The notes beneath the pieces were generated by a model that saw only the letters and a program-made list of their open reading frames with translations, was not told where the DNA came from and searched no databases. Below, piece by piece: positions 8,957-17,349 of a stretch of DNA of 59,776 bases; position 1 is the stretch's first letter; each line of letters starts with the position of its first letter. Where the stretch lies: contig NZ_AKJK01000138.1 in assembly GCF_000282375.1 (NCBI RefSeq), forward strand, positions 1 through 59,776, given 5' to 3'. The DNA comes from Pseudomonas sp. GM50 (GTDB lineage Bacteria > Pseudomonadota > Gammaproteobacteria > Pseudomonadales > Pseudomonadaceae). The position numbers were made by a program, and so were the translations under genes.

Positions 8957-9112
8957 ATGCCTACTTCAAAAAATCCGAGTCCGGGTAGTGCCCACGATCG
9001 AACGAAGGCGTCTGAAGCCGGTCGCAAAGGTGGGAAAACCACCACGACGACCGTTGATAAAGACTCCGCGAAAGGCGGCATGGGCCGCAAAGGTGGTCAG
9101 AAATCCCGGTAG
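8957..9112 (+). CDS. KGG-repeat stress-induced protein (Con-10/YciG type)
   Basis: The protein is 51 residues, basic and glycine-rich, with two R-K-G-G units (SEAGRKGGK and GMGRKGGQK), the hallmark of the KGG stress-induced family. GAGG lies ahead of ATG 8957; longer upstream frames lack the family start. In enterobacteria such proteins are general-stress (RpoS) genes. Here it is followed by a DUF4142 gene, another gene type often found in stress clusters. Confidence 0.8.
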   Translation: MPTSKNPSPGSAHDRTKASEAGRKGGKTTTTTVDKDSAKGGMGRKGGQKSR

Positions 9113-9185
9113 TAGTGAAGGTGGTTTTATTAAAAGACGGGGGCGTAAGCTCCCGTTTGAATTTTCAAAGAAGGAGGGCGCGACC

Positions 9186-9689
9186 ATGAGCCGGATGGCC
9201 ACCCGTTTATGCAATGCCAGTTTTGTCACTTTATTGGGGCTGTTTGCCAACAGTGCCTTAGCCCAGTCCGCCGCGGAATTCATCAACGAAGCGTCGGCCA
9301 AAGGCATGGCCGACATCGAAGCCAGTCGCCTGGCGCACCAGAAAACCGAATCCAAAGAGGTCAAGGATTACACCATCGTGGTGATCAACGACCTCACCAC
9401 CGCCAATCAGCATCTGGCGAAAATTGCCAAGCAACTCGATTTACCGGTCGCGCCACGCGAAGAGGTGATGGACAAGGCCAAAGCCTTGATACCGGAGGTG
9501 AAGGACGATGCGTCGTTCGATCAGGCGTACGCTGCCAGTCAGGTGAAAACCACCCAAGAGACCATCGAGCAGCTTCAACAACAAGCGCAGACCACGGACG
9601 TGCCGCAAATCAAAGCGTTCGCCGAAGAAACCCTGCCCAAGCTGCAAAACCACCTGCAAATGGCCAGGGCCCTGCAAGCCAGTCGCTAG
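9186..9689 (+). CDS. DUF4142 periplasmic protein
   Basis: The protein has 167 residues, with a signal peptide ending NSALA-Q (about residue 27) and then an all-helical ferritin-like domain typical of DUF4142. Start ATG 9186 has a strong AAGGAGG site. The molecular role of the family is not established; members are frequent in stress and envelope contexts. It runs 73 bp behind the KGG gene and is probably co-transcribed. Confidence 0.85.
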   Translation: MSRMATRLCNASFVTLLGLFANSALAQSAAEFINEASAKGMADIEASRLAHQKTESKEVKDYTIVVINDLTTANQHLAKIAKQLDLPVAPREEVMDKAKALIPEVKDDASFDQAYAASQVKTTQETIEQLQQQAQTTDVPQIKAFAEETLPKLQNHLQMARALQASR

Positions 9690-9698
9690 CACCAATGG

Positions 9699-9725
9699 CG
9701 CGGGTGACGTCGCCGGTCACCCGCG
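9699..9725. terminator. Hairpin between convergent genes
   Basis: A perfect 10-bp stem (CGCGGGTGAC/GTCACCCGCG) with a 7-nt loop lies between the stops of the DUF4142 and iron-permease-family genes. There is no T-run, so its terminator function is uncertain. Confidence 0.5.
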
Positions 9726-9745
9726 GGGCATGGATCGACATTCAT

Positions 9746-10144
9746 TCAATCCTGATTCTTTGTTTCAGGGACGACAGTGCCGTCCAGGGAAATCGTTTCA
9801 CCCTCGCCAAGGTGGCGATACTTCTTTCTCAACTCTTCCAACTGTTTGAGATCCAGCGATTCGAGCCCCAGCATCGCGTTCTGCGCTTCTTTCGTTACCC
9901 GCAATAACTCATCGATCTTCAAGTGCAAAATGTCCGTGTCGCGGTTCTGGGTGTTCTGGATCAGGAACACCATCAGGAAGGTGATGATGGTGGTCGAGGT
10001 GTTGATGATCAGCTGCCAGGTATCGTTGAAATGAAAAATCGGCCCGCTCAAACCCCACAGGAAGATCAGAACGATCGCCCCCAGAAATGTCCGGGGCAGG
10101 CCGGCCCACAGGGATAGTTTCTGTGCAATATTTGCGAATTTCAT
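9746..10144 (-). CDS. Low-affinity iron permease family membrane protein
   Basis: The protein has 132 residues. Two hydrophobic segments (about 19-38 and 46-62) carry the pattern NDTWQLIINTSTTIITFLMV followed by QNTQNRD, characteristic of the Fet4-like low-affinity iron permease family (short bacterial form). The C-terminal half is a soluble helical tail. The bacterial short form has two helices only, so actual iron transport is uncertain. It is convergent with the DUF4142 gene. Confidence 0.8.
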   Translation of the reverse strand: MKFANIAQKLSLWAGLPRTFLGAIVLIFLWGLSGPIFHFNDTWQLIINTSTTIITFLMVFLIQNTQNRDTDILHLKIDELLRVTKEAQNAMLGLESLDLKQLEELRKKYRHLGEGETISLDGTVVPETKNQD

Positions 10145-10467
10145 TGCCGTGTTCCTCGTAGGGATGCGCCTGATTTTCAGACAGCACGGGCATAACGAAA
10201 ATTCTGCTGAATATTGGCTGCGGGATGGAAGGCTGGTGTGCTGAAGCCTCTGTCAGTGCTCGTCGCTCGGGGGCGAGAAGGTCGCGACCATTTCTACTGC
10301 CAAGGGAGTTGATCGATCGCGCTCTTCATCGGAATGGGGTCTATGGCTTGCCGCGTCTGGAATCTTTGGTTGGAATCTTTCTTTGTGCCGGTTTGTGTCT
10401 AGTATCAAATGGTGGTCAATTTGCCAGCATGCAAACACACGGATCGAAACCAAGTAAGAGGTCACTC
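10145..10467. other. 323-bp intergenic region
   Basis: This is the divergent upstream region of the iron-permease-family gene and the HsdR-N-type gene. I see no recognisable small gene. It contains a TAGTAT hexamer near 10400 as a weak -10 candidate, and the AAGAGGT Shine-Dalgarno of the gene at 10468. Confidence 0.4.
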
Positions 10468-11553
10468 ATGGAATTCTTTGAGAAGTTAGCAAGCCTAGCC
10501 GCCAAGGTTCGTTTGCAAAGCGCAGCAATTCAGACGGAGGAGGCGACCAAGAATGCTTTCGTCATGCCTTTCATCAGTACGGTGCTGGGCTACGATGTCT
10601 TTGATCCGAGTGAGGTGACTCCAGAATTCGTTTGCGATATCGGAACGAAAAAAGGAGAAAAAATTGACTACGCAATCATGAAGGAAGGAGAGGTACAGAT
10701 CCTCATCGAGTGCAAAAAAATAGGCGAGTCGCTGCACATCAATCACGCCTCCCAGCTATTTCGCTATTTCCATGTCACCAGCGCTCGAATCTCTATCCTC
10801 ACTAACGGCCAGGTCTATAAATTCTTCACCGACCTGGATGCGCCCAACAAGATGGATGAGAAACCGTTTCTTGAACTCGATCTTCTGGATATCGATGAGT
10901 ACTCCGTCCCCGAATTGATCAAGCTCACCAAGTCTGCATTCGACGTGGATTCGATCATCAATGCTGCAGGTGAGCTGAAGTACGTCAGTCAGATCAAAAA
11001 GGTCATTGCTTCGCAGGTCATCAAACCTGATGACGACTTTGTAAAAGTCTTCGCCTCCCGAGTGTACGACGGGGTCATAACTCAGAAAGTCCGTGAGCAG
11101 TTTCACGAGCTGACGAGAAAAGCAGTCGTGCAGTTTCTCAATGATCAGATCAATGACCGACTCAAATCAGCTATGAGTGGTGCCATTCAGCCTGCGCTGG
11201 CATCGAGATCGGTTCCTGCCGGCGGCAGTGATCCGGCAGATCAGCGTGACGAATCAGAGGATAAAGTGCTGACGACCCTGGAAGAATTGGAGGGTTATCA
11301 CATTGTCCGTGCGGTAGTTCGTTCGGTTGTGGACGCCAAACGGATAGTGCAGCGTGATACGCAAAGCTATTTTGGGATCTTGCTCGATGACAACAATCGC
11401 AAGCCGATTTGTCGCCTTCATTTCAATCGTTCACAAAAGTACATTGGGATTTTTGACGAAGAAAAAAATGAAACGCGGCATCCGATTGGCTCGGTTGATG
11501 AGATTTACGATTATTCGGATCACTTGAAGAAGACAGTTGGATACTACGACTGA
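10468..11553 (+). CDS. Orphan HsdR N-terminal-domain nuclease-like protein
   Basis: The protein has 361 residues. Residues about 40-130 match the type I restriction HsdR N-terminal fold, with a PD-(D/E)xK-type core: acidic D in KIDYAIM, then the hydrophobic strand ILIECKKI. A C-terminal domain of about 90 residues follows a flexible linker (SRSVPAGGSDPADQRDESED). There is no helicase domain, and no hsdM or hsdS gene is near, so it is not a complete restriction system. Start ATG 10468 has AAGAGGT upstream. The gene is AT-richer than its flanks, consistent with transfer. The function is unknown; a role in defence or DNA repair is speculation. Confidence 0.75.
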   Translation: MEFFEKLASLAAKVRLQSAAIQTEEATKNAFVMPFISTVLGYDVFDPSEVTPEFVCDIGTKKGEKIDYAIMKEGEVQILIECKKIGESLHINHASQLFRYFHVTSARISILTNGQVYKFFTDLDAPNKMDEKPFLELDLLDIDEYSVPELIKLTKSAFDVDSIINAAGELKYVSQIKKVIASQVIKPDDDFVKVFASRVYDGVITQKVREQFHELTRKAVVQFLNDQINDRLKSAMSGAIQPALASRSVPAGGSDPADQRDESEDKVLTTLEELEGYHIVRAVVRSVVDAKRIVQRDTQSYFGILLDDNNRKPICRLHFNRSQKYIGIFDEEKNETRHPIGSVDEIYDYSDHLKKTVGYYD

Positions 11554-11630
11554 CCTAAACAGCATACAAAGAACCGGCCCCTTGAGGCTAATGCCAGTCA
11601 GTTAAGAAAAGGACATGCCAGTGGAGAACC

Positions 11631-11763
11631 TGTGGCGAGGGGGCTTGCCCCCGTTCGGCTGCGAAGCAGTCGCAAACCCGATGCATGCGATGTGCCTGGC
11701 AGAACGAGAGTGCAGGTTTTAGGACTGCTTCGCAGTCCAACGGGGGCAAGCCCCCTCGCCACA
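11631..11763. repeat. REP pair, family B
   Basis: Inverted arms of the TGTGGCGAGGGGGCTTGCCC type (start 11631, end 11763) each continue into a GCGAAGCAGT/ACTGCTTCGC stem. The element lies downstream of the HsdR-N-type gene. Confidence 0.92.
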
Positions 11764-11796
11764 GGTCTTATGTCTGACGAGACTTCACTTAACTGG

Positions 11797-11827
11797 CCGG
11801 CATCAGGCCCTTGATGCCGGTTTTTTT
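11797..11827 (+). terminator. Rho-independent terminator
   Basis: A 9-bp perfect stem (CCGGCATCA/TGATGCCGG) with a 6-nt loop is followed by seven T. It would end transcripts coming from the HsdR-N-type gene before the convergent PixA-type gene. Confidence 0.85.
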
Positions 11828-11839
11828 GTGCATATCCAT

Positions 11840-12379
11840 TCACGCCGACAGCGTCACCTCAGTCTTCCAGCTGAAGTACCCCACCGCTTCACAGCGCTGG
11901 TTGATCAGCATGAAGTTCAGTTCGCAGGCTGTCACGCCCGTGCTCAGTTGCGAACATTCCCAATAGTGATCATCGGCGCTATGGCTGCCAGGCTGGGTCG
12001 GGTTGGCGGGGTCGGGCGCGGGGACTGTCTGGTCGCTGTGAACGATCAGTTTGGGCGGCGAAAGAACCCCGGCGTCGTCCACCGTCAGGTCGTGAAATAC
12101 CACCGTATGTTCGGTCAGCAGGCTGACGGTTCTGCCGCGAATATGGAAGACCTTTCCGTTGCTGGCGGTCAGCGTTATTTTACTGTCATTTTCAGCATTT
12201 TGTGTCGTCGTGCTACTAGTCACGGGGAAGATGAAACCATCTTCAATCACCGTCGGGTTCTGCGATTCAAGACTGGGTTGCGGATAGCGTGAAAGCAACG
12301 ATTCGGCATCGACAATCAGAAGCACACTACTGGCTATCACGGCGCCCGCCGAAGGGGAGCTAATCGGTTCGGAAGTCAT
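11840..12379 (-). CDS. PixA/AidA-type inclusion body family protein, copy 2
   Basis: The protein has 179 residues. It shares family landmarks with its upstream neighbour: SSVLLIVDAESLLSRYP at the N-terminus, DDHYWECSQLS and a C-terminal LMLINQRCEAVGYFSW-like segment. The PixA/AidA family includes a Xenorhabdus crystalline inclusion protein and quorum-regulated AidA of Ralstonia and Burkholderia; the biochemical role is unknown. Two ATGs abut (12382 and 12379); AAGGA spacing favours 12379. It lies 124 bp behind the first copy and is likely transcribed with it. Confidence 0.8.
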   Translation of the reverse strand: MTSEPISSPSAGAVIASSVLLIVDAESLLSRYPQPSLESQNPTVIEDGFIFPVTSSTTTQNAENDSKITLTASNGKVFHIRGRTVSLLTEHTVVFHDLTVDDAGVLSPPKLIVHSDQTVPAPDPANPTQPGSHSADDHYWECSQLSTGVTACELNFMLINQRCEAVGYFSWKTEVTLSA

Positions 12380-12503
12380 CATGGATCCTTTCATGATGTT
12401 GACGCAAAACGGTAACCGCTTCGGTTCAAGCGAGACATCCTGTTCCAGCCGAGGCGGCAACGAGCCCGGTAGGCCCCTCGTTGCCAAGGGGCCCGGCCCA
12501 GCA

Positions 12504-13007
12504 TCAGTTACGGATGGTAATGAACGGATCCCACGTGCAGCAGCCGATGATCTGGCAGTCGCGATTCACGATCAGAAACTGGAAGTGATAGGTCACGCTG
12601 CCGCAAGCAAGGGTTTCCGAAGACCAGTAATGGTTATCGACTTTCTGGCAGCTGGGCACCGACGGATTGCTGGTGTTAGGGACTGCAAAGGAGGCGGTAG
12701 CCTTGCGTGGCGTGGGCGTAGAGATCAACTCGTTGCCTGCGTTACCGACGAACTTGTAGAAAATCACTGCTTGCTCGAAGCCCAGCGACAGGCTGGCTTC
12801 ACGCCAGCGAATCAAATCGCCTACCTGAGCTTTCAAGTTGAGTTCGCCACCGGCCTGGCCACTCACCACGTTGTTCTGATTGGTCACCATGTATACATGA
12901 TTGACGTCGATCATCGTCGGCGCAGCAGGGTTTTTGCTGATGTTCGGGTAGTTTTTCAGAATGGTTTCGGTGTCGATCGAAACAAGTACATCCGTGACTC
13001 GAGACAT
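12504..13007 (-). CDS. PixA/AidA-type inclusion body family protein, copy 1
   Basis: The protein has 167 residues and no signal peptide. The pattern DVLVSIDTETILKNYPNIS, then VDNHYWSSETLACG and FLIVNRDCQIIGCCTW, is that of the PixA/AidA family and parallels the downstream copy. The ATG at 13007 has an AAAGGAG site (+ strand ctccttt). It is the first gene after a good sigma-70-like promoter and a leader of about 175 nt. Function unknown; the family is often expressed at high cell density. Confidence 0.82.
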   Translation of the reverse strand: MSRVTDVLVSIDTETILKNYPNISKNPAAPTMIDVNHVYMVTNQNNVVSGQAGGELNLKAQVGDLIRWREASLSLGFEQAVIFYKFVGNAGNELISTPTPRKATASFAVPNTSNPSVPSCQKVDNHYWSSETLACGSVTYHFQFLIVNRDCQIIGCCTWDPFITIRN

Positions 13008-13453
13008 AGTAAAGCTCCTTTGAACATAGTGATTACCTGGCTACCTACCAGGCACGACAACGCTTGTTTGCCTTGCGGCCGTTGCGAACACACTACTGGG
13101 GAACCCACTCGATCACGGGGTACGAGCTGGCCTTGCTCCTTGCCTTGAAATGACGGGTTGGGTTCCTTCCAACAGGCCGCGACTAGGACTATAGATGCCA
13201 TTTCTATGCTGTCAAAATCGCTTTGCTCTTCGGTCGACGAACGGTCCTTTTGGTTATGGCTTTCAATGATTTTGCGATAAGAAAAGGCTCATTCAGATCC
13301 CTGTGTTTTTCAGTCGTCAAGTGATCCGGGTTCAGGCAATAGACAGACAAGGCCTGTTAAAAGAGTCATGAGCCAGGCAGGAGCATGGTTAGAAAAGGGG
13401 GCTGTTTTTTTTGCTGATTCACTCGATTTGGCTTTCAAGCCTGAGGAGGCGGC
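13008..13453. other. 446-bp upstream region of the PixA-type pair and the YXWGXW gene
   Basis: It holds the minus-strand promoter at 13188-13215 and an unusually long leader before the PixA-type gene. The part from 13220 to 13453 is AT-rich; I see no gene in it. Confidence 0.5.
13188..13215 (-). promoter_or_regulatory. Sigma-70-type promoter for the PixA-type genes
   Basis: On the minus strand, TTGACA (13215-13210), a 16-nt spacer and TATAGT (13193-13188) form a near-consensus promoter. Transcription would begin near 13181, about 175 nt before ATG 13007. Confidence 0.6.
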
Positions 13454-13783
13454 ATGTTGTTACGTTACATGGTGTTGCTGGCGGTGGTGGTTGCCGCTGC
13501 GGGTTGTGTGCAGGAACGGGTTGTTCATGACCGGCGTCCGGTGCAGCGTGAATATGTTGAAATCATCGCACCGCAGCCGCCACCGGAACGCGTGGTTGAG
13601 GTAGAGCCTGCGGGGCGGCCGGGTTATCTCTGGTCCAGAGGGTACTGGCGTTGGGAAGGTGGGCGTTATGTCGCGGTTCATGGCCATTGGGTCCCGGAAC
13701 GACCGGGGTATCGTTATGTGCATCCGCACTGGGAGCAACGTAACGATGGCTGGCATTGGCGGGTGGGGGCGTGGGTTAACTGA
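13454..13783 (+). CDS. YXWGXW-repeat lipoprotein
   Basis: The protein has 109 residues. A lipobox VAAAGC places the lipidated cysteine at about residue 18. The mature part holds tryptophan-rich units (GYLWSRGYWRWEGGRYV, HGHWVPERPGY, WHWRVGAWVN) of the YXWGXW/WXXGXW repeat family. These are small envelope proteins of unknown function. GAGGAGGC precedes the ATG. It is transcribed alone or with tam 66 bp downstream. Confidence 0.85.
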   Translation: MLLRYMVLLAVVVAAAGCVQERVVHDRRPVQREYVEIIAPQPPPERVVEVEPAGRPGYLWSRGYWRWEGGRYVAVHGHWVPERPGYRYVHPHWEQRNDGWHWRVGAWVN

Positions 13784-13849
13784 CGCGGTCAATGTATCGT
13801 AGCGAACCGGTTGTCTGCCTCCGGCTACAACCTCCGACAGGAGAGCGAT

Positions 13850-14620
13850 ATGAGTTGGTCCGCCAAACAATACGTAGCGTTTGAAGATGAACGCACGCGC
13901 CCGGCGCGTGACTTGCTGGCTGCCATCCCCCCGGTGGACGTCCAATCGGCAATCGACATCGGTTGCGGCCCGGGTAATTCCACCGAGTTGCTGGTGCAGC
14001 GCTTTCCCAATGCCGCGGTGCGAGGGGTGGACAGTTCACCCGATATGATCGAGGCCGCTCGCAAGCGCTTGCCTCACCTGCGTTTCGACACTGCAGACAT
14101 TGATGCCTGGAACGAGACCGGCCCGTTCGACGTGATTTTCGCCAACGCCGTGTTGCAGTGGCTGCCCGATCACGCCCGGTTGCTGCCGTCATTGGTGGCC
14201 AGGCTCGCGCCCGGCGGCAGCCTGGCGATTCAGATGCCCGACAACCTCAACGAACCGTCGCACAGGTTGATGCGCGAGGTCGCAGCGAACGGCCCTTGGG
14301 CTGAGAAACTGGCGAGGGCCGCAGGCCTGCGAACGGAAATGGAGGATGCGGGTGGTTACTACTCGATGCTGCGTGCCCACTGCACCCGCGTCGATGTATG
14401 GCGCACCACTTACTACCATCCACTCGCGGCCGGCGCGTCGGGCGTGGTCGAGTGGTTCAAGGGCAGCGGTTTACGGCCTTTCCTTGAGCCGCTGAATGAA
14501 GCGGAGCGGATGCAGTATCTCAAGCAGTATCTGACGGCGATCGAGCAGGCCTATCCGGCGCTGAGCGATGGCTCGGTACTGTTGCCGTTTCCGCGGTTGT
14601 TCATGGTGGCGACGCGCTGA
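13850..14620 (+). CDS. tam: Trans-aconitate 2-methyltransferase
   Basis: The protein has 256 residues, close to E. coli Tam (252). The start MSWSAKQYVAFEDERTRPAR and the SAM-binding motif AIDIGCGPGNSTELL (about 38-52), then VRGVDSSPDMI, match the family. The enzyme methylates trans-aconitate with SAM, removing an aconitase inhibitor. ATG 13850 has GGAGAG upstream. Confidence 0.92.
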   Translation: MSWSAKQYVAFEDERTRPARDLLAAIPPVDVQSAIDIGCGPGNSTELLVQRFPNAAVRGVDSSPDMIEAARKRLPHLRFDTADIDAWNETGPFDVIFANAVLQWLPDHARLLPSLVARLAPGGSLAIQMPDNLNEPSHRLMREVAANGPWAEKLARAAGLRTEMEDAGGYYSMLRAHCTRVDVWRTTYYHPLAAGASGVVEWFKGSGLRPFLEPLNEAERMQYLKQYLTAIEQAYPALSDGSVLLPFPRLFMVATR

Positions 14621-14671
14621 CGAACAAAGGGACACGCTTGGTCGATTGTCCCATTGGTGGGTTTCGTGAAA

Positions 14672-14710
14672 GTATTCAAATGCGAATACGTATCAAAGGC
14701 TAACGATACG
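14672..14710. promoter_or_regulatory. Paired inverted repeats upstream of the TonB receptor
   Basis: GTATTC-N6-GAATAC (14672-14689) and CGTATC-N10-GATACG (14689-14710) are perfect inverted repeats sharing one base, about 70-110 bp before ATG 14782. They resemble a degenerate Fur box but could be sites for another regulator. Iron control is inferred only. Confidence 0.4.
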
Positions 14711-14781
14711 GTATATCATGCGCCGCAAATTATTGGCACGTATGCCGTCTCATTTGGCCTCTCCACCAAGGTTCATCATCA

Positions 14782-16908
14782 ATGCGTCGTACTCTGTTTT
14801 CTATCTGTGTGCTCCAGGCGTTTTCTCCGTCTACATGGGCAGAGCAAGCCGCTACGGAAAAGACCAGTCTGGAGTTGCAAGCGACCGACATCATCGGTAC
14901 GACGGACTATGAAACAGCACAAGGGCCGGTGAAGGGGTATCACGCAACGCGGTCGGCCAGTGCGACACGAACCGACACTGCGATTCACGAAACGCCACAG
15001 TCCATTAGTGTGGTGTCCAAGGATGTTGTAGAGGACATCGGTGCTACTCGCCTTCAGGACGCACTCGATTATGCCGGCGGAGTGGGACGGGCCAACAACT
15101 TCGGTGGTCAGGGGCTGACCACCTTCACGGTGCGTGGATTTACCACCGGAGAGTTTTATCGCAACGGTTTTCCAATCAACCGTGGTTATCCGAACATGCC
15201 TGACGCAAACACCATCGAGCGGCTGGAGGTACTGCGCGGCCCAGCGACCATGCTCTACGGTCGAGGCGACCCGGGTGGCACGTTTAACGTGGTCTCCAAG
15301 CAACCGCTGGCTGAGCGCTCCGTCACTCTGGGGAGTCAGCTCGACGACCAGGGTATGCAGCGCGGTACGCTGGATGCCTCTGGCCCGCTCGACGAAGAAG
15401 GTCGTCTGGCGTATCGCCTGAATGTGGTGGGCGAGGGCGGGGAAACCTTCCGTGATCATGTCGAAACCGAACGTTATGGTGTGACGCCGGTTCTTTCCTG
15501 GCAGGCCAACGACGACACCAAGGTGATTTTCGAGGGCGACTTCATGCGCAACAATCACCCTCTGGACCGCGGTCTGACGCGCTATTCGAATCAAATTGGC
15601 ACAGCGTCTCGTGACACCTTCTTCGGTGAAAAAGATGCGGGCAAATTACACAACGACAACAACATGGCGCAGCTGCGGTTCGAGCACCTGCTAAGCGATA
15701 ACTGGACATTGGGTGGTGGTTTTCAATGGATCGATGGCACCTTGCAGGGCAACGCAATTGAAGCCAATGGTGTTGCCGCTGATGGGCGCACGTTGGGTCG
15801 TAACTTCAGCTACCGCAAGCTGGAGTGGACGGATAAAGACACTCAACTGAACCTCACCGGGCATTTCTCCACGGGCGGCTTCGAGCACACGCTGTTGACC
15901 GGTGTCGAGTATGAGGATTATGACTACAAGTCCATCATCCAGCGCTCCAGCGGAGCGGTCGGCGCCTATTCGATCGACCTCTTCAATCCGGTGTACGGCC
16001 AGCCTCGTCCAGCCTTGACCCGTACCCCGACCAACGACAAGGAAAACCTCAAGACATACGCAGCCTTCGTTCAGGATCAGGTGGCGTTGACCGAGCGTTT
16101 AAAAGTCCTGGCGGGCGCCCGTTTCGAGCGCTTTGAGCACGACTACGAAACTTTTGTGCCGGGTGGCAGGAGCTGGGCTGCGAGCGACAATGCGGTGACG
16201 CCGCGTCTTGGGGTGATTTACGATCTTACCGATTCTGTAGCGGTGTATGCCGATGCAGCGCGCTCCTTCAAACCCAATACGGGGGCCAGCCGTCAGGGCG
16301 GAGGTTTTGACCCGGAAAAGGGCAAGTCTTATGAGATGGGGATCAAATGGGAAGCCCTGGATCGCCAGTTGAGTGTTGACGCGGCGATATACCAGATTGA
16401 AAAACGCAACGTCCTCACTACCGATCCTGTGGACTCTACATTCAGCGTAGCGGCCGGTGAGGTGCGCAGCCGTGGCTTTGATCTGAACGTGGCCGGCAAT
16501 CTGACTCCAGAATGGCGAGTGATTGGCGGCTATGCCTATGTCGATGCCGAGGTCACCAAGGACAATGTGATCCAGTCGGGAACCCGGCTGATGAACATTC
16601 CGCAGAACAGTTTCAGCCTGCTCAACGTCTACGAGTTCCAGGATGGCACTTTCAAAGGGCTAGGCTTGGGTGTGGGGGGTAAGTACGTCGATGAGCGTGC
16701 GGGCCAGACCGCTAATACGGCGTTTTCGATGGGCAGTTACACCGTTGTCGATCTGCTCGGCTTCTACAAGGTCAATGACAAGGTCAGGCTCAATCTCGAT
16801 GTGAAGAACCTGTTCGACCGTGACTATGAAGAGGGCGCCTTTGGCAATGTCTATGCCTACCCTGGTGAGCCGAGAACCGTTCAGGTCGGTATTTCTTACA
16901 CGCTCTAG
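14782..16908 (+). CDS. TonB-dependent siderophore receptor
   Basis: The protein has 708 residues. It has a short signal peptide (cleavage near TWA-EQ), a plug domain with ETPQSISVVSKDVVEDIG and ERLEVLRGPATMLYGRGDPG, then a 22-strand-type barrel ending in VQVGISYTL with the terminal aromatic/hydrophobic pattern. There is no N-terminal signalling (STN) domain, so it does not itself drive a sigma/anti-sigma pair. It is an outer-membrane importer of ferric siderophore, probably a xenosiderophore since no biosynthesis genes adjoin. A terminator follows at 16959. Confidence 0.92.
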   Translation: MRRTLFSICVLQAFSPSTWAEQAATEKTSLELQATDIIGTTDYETAQGPVKGYHATRSASATRTDTAIHETPQSISVVSKDVVEDIGATRLQDALDYAGGVGRANNFGGQGLTTFTVRGFTTGEFYRNGFPINRGYPNMPDANTIERLEVLRGPATMLYGRGDPGGTFNVVSKQPLAERSVTLGSQLDDQGMQRGTLDASGPLDEEGRLAYRLNVVGEGGETFRDHVETERYGVTPVLSWQANDDTKVIFEGDFMRNNHPLDRGLTRYSNQIGTASRDTFFGEKDAGKLHNDNNMAQLRFEHLLSDNWTLGGGFQWIDGTLQGNAIEANGVAADGRTLGRNFSYRKLEWTDKDTQLNLTGHFSTGGFEHTLLTGVEYEDYDYKSIIQRSSGAVGAYSIDLFNPVYGQPRPALTRTPTNDKENLKTYAAFVQDQVALTERLKVLAGARFERFEHDYETFVPGGRSWAASDNAVTPRLGVIYDLTDSVAVYADAARSFKPNTGASRQGGGFDPEKGKSYEMGIKWEALDRQLSVDAAIYQIEKRNVLTTDPVDSTFSVAAGEVRSRGFDLNVAGNLTPEWRVIGGYAYVDAEVTKDNVIQSGTRLMNIPQNSFSLLNVYEFQDGTFKGLGLGVGGKYVDERAGQTANTAFSMGSYTVVDLLGFYKVNDKVRLNLDVKNLFDRDYEEGAFGNVYAYPGEPRTVQVGISYTL

Positions 16909-16958
16909 CCGATCTTCAAGGCATCCTTGCGAGCAACACGCGCTCCCCTTCAAGCGGA

Positions 16959-16987
16959 ATGCCAGTCAGGCTGACTGGCATTTTTAT
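16959..16987 (+). terminator. Rho-independent terminator of the TonB receptor gene
   Basis: The stem ATGCCAGTCA/TGACTGGCAT is followed by a T-rich run (TTTTTATTT). Confidence 0.85.
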
Positions 16988-17013
16988 TTCCAAGCGGATG
17001 CTTCGGGGTGCTG

Positions 17014-17349
17014 CTAAAGCAACTGATCAATCAAAACCGCGTTGGTATAGATCAAGCTTCCATCGCTCGCTCGATGCCCGACCAAATGGAACTGACCGCG
17101 CCCGTGCTGCAAGTAGACGCGCATTTGGCAGTCGGACAAGGGGTCGTATCCCTCTGGCAAGACCAAATCCATTGAACTCATGTCGACATCAACCATGGCT
17201 TCAGGCTCATGGGTCTTCTGTAGGCGTTCTTCAGCTTCCTCCAGACGCAGATGGAGGGGGCCATCGACATCAAAGCTGATCTCACCCACCGGGGTGGACT
17301 TTGGGGCGCCGCTGGGTTTGCACCAGCCTTCGATCGTCAGGTTACTCAT
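17014..17349 (-). CDS. Hypothetical acidic protein
   Basis: The protein has 111 residues, begins MSNLTIEGWCKPSG and ends VLIDQLL. It has no signal peptide or membrane segment. It is acidic mid-protein, with a helical stretch (LHLRLEEAEERLQKTHEPEA) and a likely beta-rich C-terminus (MRVYLQHGRGQFHLVGHR). A GGAGG-like site (+ strand cctcc) lies ahead of the ATG, which supports translation. I do not recognise the family. It is convergent with the TonB receptor and divergent from the oxidase operon. Confidence 0.6.
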   Translation of the reverse strand: MSNLTIEGWCKPSGAPKSTPVGEISFDVDGPLHLRLEEAEERLQKTHEPEAMVDVDMSSMDLVLPEGYDPLSDCQMRVYLQHGRGQFHLVGHRASDGSLIYTNAVLIDQLL

